The notes under the pieces: model-generated
Databases searched by the model: none
Seen by the model: only the letters and a program-made list of their open reading frames with translations
Told to the model about the DNA's origin: nothing
In this document: positions 62,022-64,000 of the stretch, piece after piece
Position numbering within the stretch: the first letter of the stretch is position 1
Layout of the letters: each line of letters begins with the position of its first letter
Assembly (NCBI RefSeq): GCF_011059135.1
Contig: NZ_JAALGD010000003.1
Span: 62,001-126,000 of the forward strand
Direction: 5' to 3'
Length of the DNA stretch: 64,000 bases
Source: Brevibacillus sp. SYP-B805
GTDB taxonomy: Bacteria; Bacillota; Bacilli; Brevibacillales; Brevibacillaceae
Made by a program: the position numbers and the translations under genes

Positions 62022-62948
62022 TTACTCCCCTCCTGTAACTTTGATGCGCGGATCAATCCACGTATACAATACGTCGATAACAAAAGTAAGAAAGATCAAA
62101 ACCGCACTGTAGAAAACCGTAGAGCCGAGAATAACCGGATAGTCACGGTTGAAGATTCCTTTTACAAACATTTCGCCCATACCGGGTATGCCAAAAATGT
62201 GTTCGATCACAAAACTTCCCGTTACCAGGTTGGTCGCAATCACACCCAGTACGGTGACAATGGGCAGAATCGCGTTGCGGATCGTATGTTTCAGAATAAC
62301 CATGCTTTTGGCGATCCCTTTTGCCTTAGCGGTTTTCACGTAATCCTGCGACAGCACTTCCAGCATGCTGGAGCGCATCAAGCGCGCCGTAAAGGCCATC
62401 GGCATCGCGGCCAGCGCAAGCGACGGCAGGATCGTATGCTTCCAGGTTCCCCACTGCGCAGGCGGCAGCAGCCCCCACTCCACGGCAACGTAGTTGATGA
62501 AGACAGTAGCAAGGATGAAGTTGGGCACGGAAAGACCAATGATTGCCAACACCATCGAGAGGTAGTCCGGATAGCGATTGTGGTAGAGCGCGGCAAATAC
62601 ACCGAAGATGATGCCAAGCGTCACCCCGATGATCAGCGCCTGCAGACCGAGATGCAGGGAAACCGGGAAACCTTCCCTGATGTAATCGTTGACAGTCAGC
62701 GTGCTTGACTTGATCGACGGTCCAAAATCAAACTGCAGAAGCGATTTCAAATAAAGGCCGTACTGTACGTACAAAGGCTCGTCCAGATGATAATACCTCA
62801 TCAGATTCTCGAAGACGCCCGGCGGCATTTTTCCTTCTTTTGCAAATGGATTTCCTGGGATACTGTGCATCAGCACAAAGGTGAGTGTGATCACCATCCA
62901 CAGTGTCAAGAGGGCCCAGCCGAGGCGCTTTAAAGTAAACCGTAACAC
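62022..62948 (-). CDS. oppB: Oligopeptide ABC transporter permease OppB
   Basis: The 308-residue protein has six helices and the EAA loop DYVKTAKAKGIAKSMVILKHTIRN (about 200-223). GTG 62948 has GGAGGG 6 nt upstream. It is separated from oppA by a hairpin, so it may be expressed at a lower level. Confidence 0.93.
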   Translation of the reverse strand: MLRFTLKRLGWALLTLWMVITLTFVLMHSIPGNPFAKEGKMPPGVFENLMRYYHLDEPLYVQYGLYLKSLLQFDFGPSIKSSTLTVNDYIREGFPVSLHLGLQALIIGVTLGIIFGVFAALYHNRYPDYLSMVLAIIGLSVPNFILATVFINYVAVEWGLLPPAQWGTWKHTILPSLALAAMPMAFTARLMRSSMLEVLSQDYVKTAKAKGIAKSMVILKHTIRNAILPIVTVLGVIATNLVTGSFVIEHIFGIPGMGEMFVKGIFNRDYPVILGSTVFYSAVLIFLTFVIDVLYTWIDPRIKVTGGE

Positions 62949-62979
62949 CGAATACCCTCCATTCGTGTTTGCTTAATGA

Positions 62980-63006
62980 AGGGGGAACGCGCCAAGCATT
63001 CCCCCT
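62980..63006 (-). terminator. Hairpin between oppA and oppB
   Basis: AGGGGGAA and TTCCCCCT form an 8-bp stem with an 11-nt loop. There is no T-run. This kind of structure often stabilises the upstream oppA mRNA and partly attenuates the rest of the operon. Confidence 0.7.
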
Positions 63007-63023
63007 GATTGATCCCTTGGTGA

Positions 63024-64000
63024 TTACTTCTGGATGTCAGCGTATTTAAGTGTCGGATATTCTGTCGCCAGTGCGTAAACGCCTTTGACGTACGGTTTAA
63101 CCGCATACGGCTTGGTGTAGAAGTAAATCGGCATGACCGGCATCTCGTCCATGAACAGTTTCTCGGCGTCACGCATTGCCTGCATGCGCACCTTCTGGTC
63201 GTTGGACTGTTTTGCCTTCTCAACCAGCGCGTCGTATTCCTTGTTCTTCCAGCCGGTATCGTTCTGCGTACTGAGGCTGGTAAACATGTCCATGAACGTC
63301 ATCGGATCCATGAAGTCGCCAATCCAGCCGGCACGCGAAATATCGTAGTCAAGCTTGTGCTCTCTGTCGATTTTGACCTGGAACTCGGCATTTTCCAGTT
63401 CGCATTCGATGCCGAGGTTGTCGCGCCACATGCTTTGGATCGCTTCGGCAATCTTCTTGTGGGCGTCCAGCGTGTTGTACAGGATCTTGAACTTCGGCAT
63501 GCTGGTCAGGCCTTCTTCTTTCAAGCCTTCTGCCAGCAGTTGTTTGGCCTGTGCAACATCTTCCTTGAAGTAGTCGGTTTGATGGAATTCGTTGCCGTTT
63601 TCGTCAACCGAGCCGAGAGCTACGAGCCCGTAAGCCGGTTTTTGTCCTGCCTGCGTAACGTTGTCGACGATCGCCTGACGATCGATCGCCATCGCCAACG
63701 CTTTACGTACTTTCACGTTGTTAAACGGTTTTTTGGTCGTATTGAAGCGATAGAAGTAAGTTGCATACTCCGGATCGATATGCAGTTCCGGGCTGTTGGA
63801 CGATTTCAGCTGGCCGATTACGTCGGTCGGCAGCGGATAAGCAAGATCCAGATCGCCGCTGCGGTACATTTGCCATGCCGTGTTTTCGTCTTCGATCATG
63901 GCCCAGTCGATCTCGTCGATCTTGATCTTGTCCTTGTCGAAATAGTTTTCGTTTTTCACCATTTTCAGGCCTTCTTTATGCTTCCACTCCGTCAGCTTGA
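63024..64000 (-). CDS. oppA: Oligopeptide-binding protein OppA (C-terminal part)
   Basis: The 325 visible codons are the C-terminal two-thirds of a peptide-binding protein of the SBP_bac_5 family. Typical segments are WQMYRSGDLDLAYPLP, YFYRFNTTKKPFNNVKVRKALAMAIDRQ and GWIGDFMDPMTFMDMFTS. It is the extracellular lipoprotein of the importer. The N-terminus and signal lie beyond the right edge. The gene is transcribed ahead of oppB. Confidence 0.93.
   Translation of the reverse strand, partial: KLTEWKHKEGLKMVKNENYFDKDKIKIDEIDWAMIEDENTAWQMYRSGDLDLAYPLPTDVIGQLKSSNSPELHIDPEYATYFYRFNTTKKPFNNVKVRKALAMAIDRQAIVDNVTQAGQKPAYGLVALGSVDENGNEFHQTDYFKEDVAQAKQLLAEGLKEEGLTSMPKFKILYNTLDAHKKIAEAIQSMWRDNLGIECELENAEFQVKIDREHKLDYDISRAGWIGDFMDPMTFMDMFTSLSTQNDTGWKNKEYDALVEKAKQSNDQKVRMQAMRDAEKLFMDEMPVMPIYFYTKPYAVKPYVKGVYALATEYPTLKYADIQK

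Overview
This window is a chromosomal core segment from a GC-rich, endospore-forming member of the Bacillales. Most genes lie on the minus strand, and their order follows the Bacillus subtilis arc that runs from gpsA to dacF. The spore genes (spoVA, spoIIA-sigF, spmAB, dacB, dacF, sleB-ypeB) identify a spore former. Base composition, and a Brevibacillus- or Tumebacillus-like mixture of gene types, suggest a lineage outside Bacillus sensu stricto, but I cannot fix the genus. I see no rRNA, tRNA, CRISPR array, prophage or insertion sequence with a transposase.

Layout from left to right. 1-9 kb: a partial spore-related gene, gpsA, plsY, der, a YphA-like membrane protein, fni (reading frame broken at a G-run), a 294-nt palindromic element, rpsA, plsC, cmk, ypfB and a PilZ protein. 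9-17 kb: ypeB-sleB, a 54-residue Cys-motif protein, prsW, ansA, glutamate dehydrogenase, a Twinkle-like TOPRIM-DnaB helicase and a PIG-L deacetylase. 17-27 kb: mecA, a lipoprotein polysaccharide deacetylase, a TrxB-like flavoprotein, the ypbE-ypbD-recQ-ypbB set, ferredoxin, pyrophosphatase and tag. 27-32 kb: a serine T-box operon (class V aminotransferase plus serA) and a cation/proton antiporter. 32-39 kb: an HAD protein and resE-D-C-B-A. 39-45 kb: rluB, spmB, spmA, dacB, scpB, scpA, an M50 protease and ppiB. 45-58 kb: an EAL-CBS protein, lysA, spoVAF to spoVAA, sigF-spoIIAB-spoIIAA and dacF. 58-64 kb: a chemoreceptor and an opp peptide transporter, with oppA cut by the right edge.

Several pathways are held together here. 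Phospholipid synthesis uses gpsA, plsY and plsC. Cytochrome c maturation and its redox control use res. Forespore commitment and germination use spoIIA-sigF, spoVA, sleB-ypeB and dacB/dacF. Serine supply is under T-box control. Promoter sequences for sigma-G (sleB, spoVA) and sigma-H with a Spo0A box (spoIIAA) can be read directly.

The most unusual items are the 509-residue TOPRIM-helicase protein, whose TOPRIM catalytic residues are lost; the long palindromic intergenic element at 5068-5361; and a family of four dispersed intergenic hairpin repeats that share a GCTGGTGTCGGCGGGG core.
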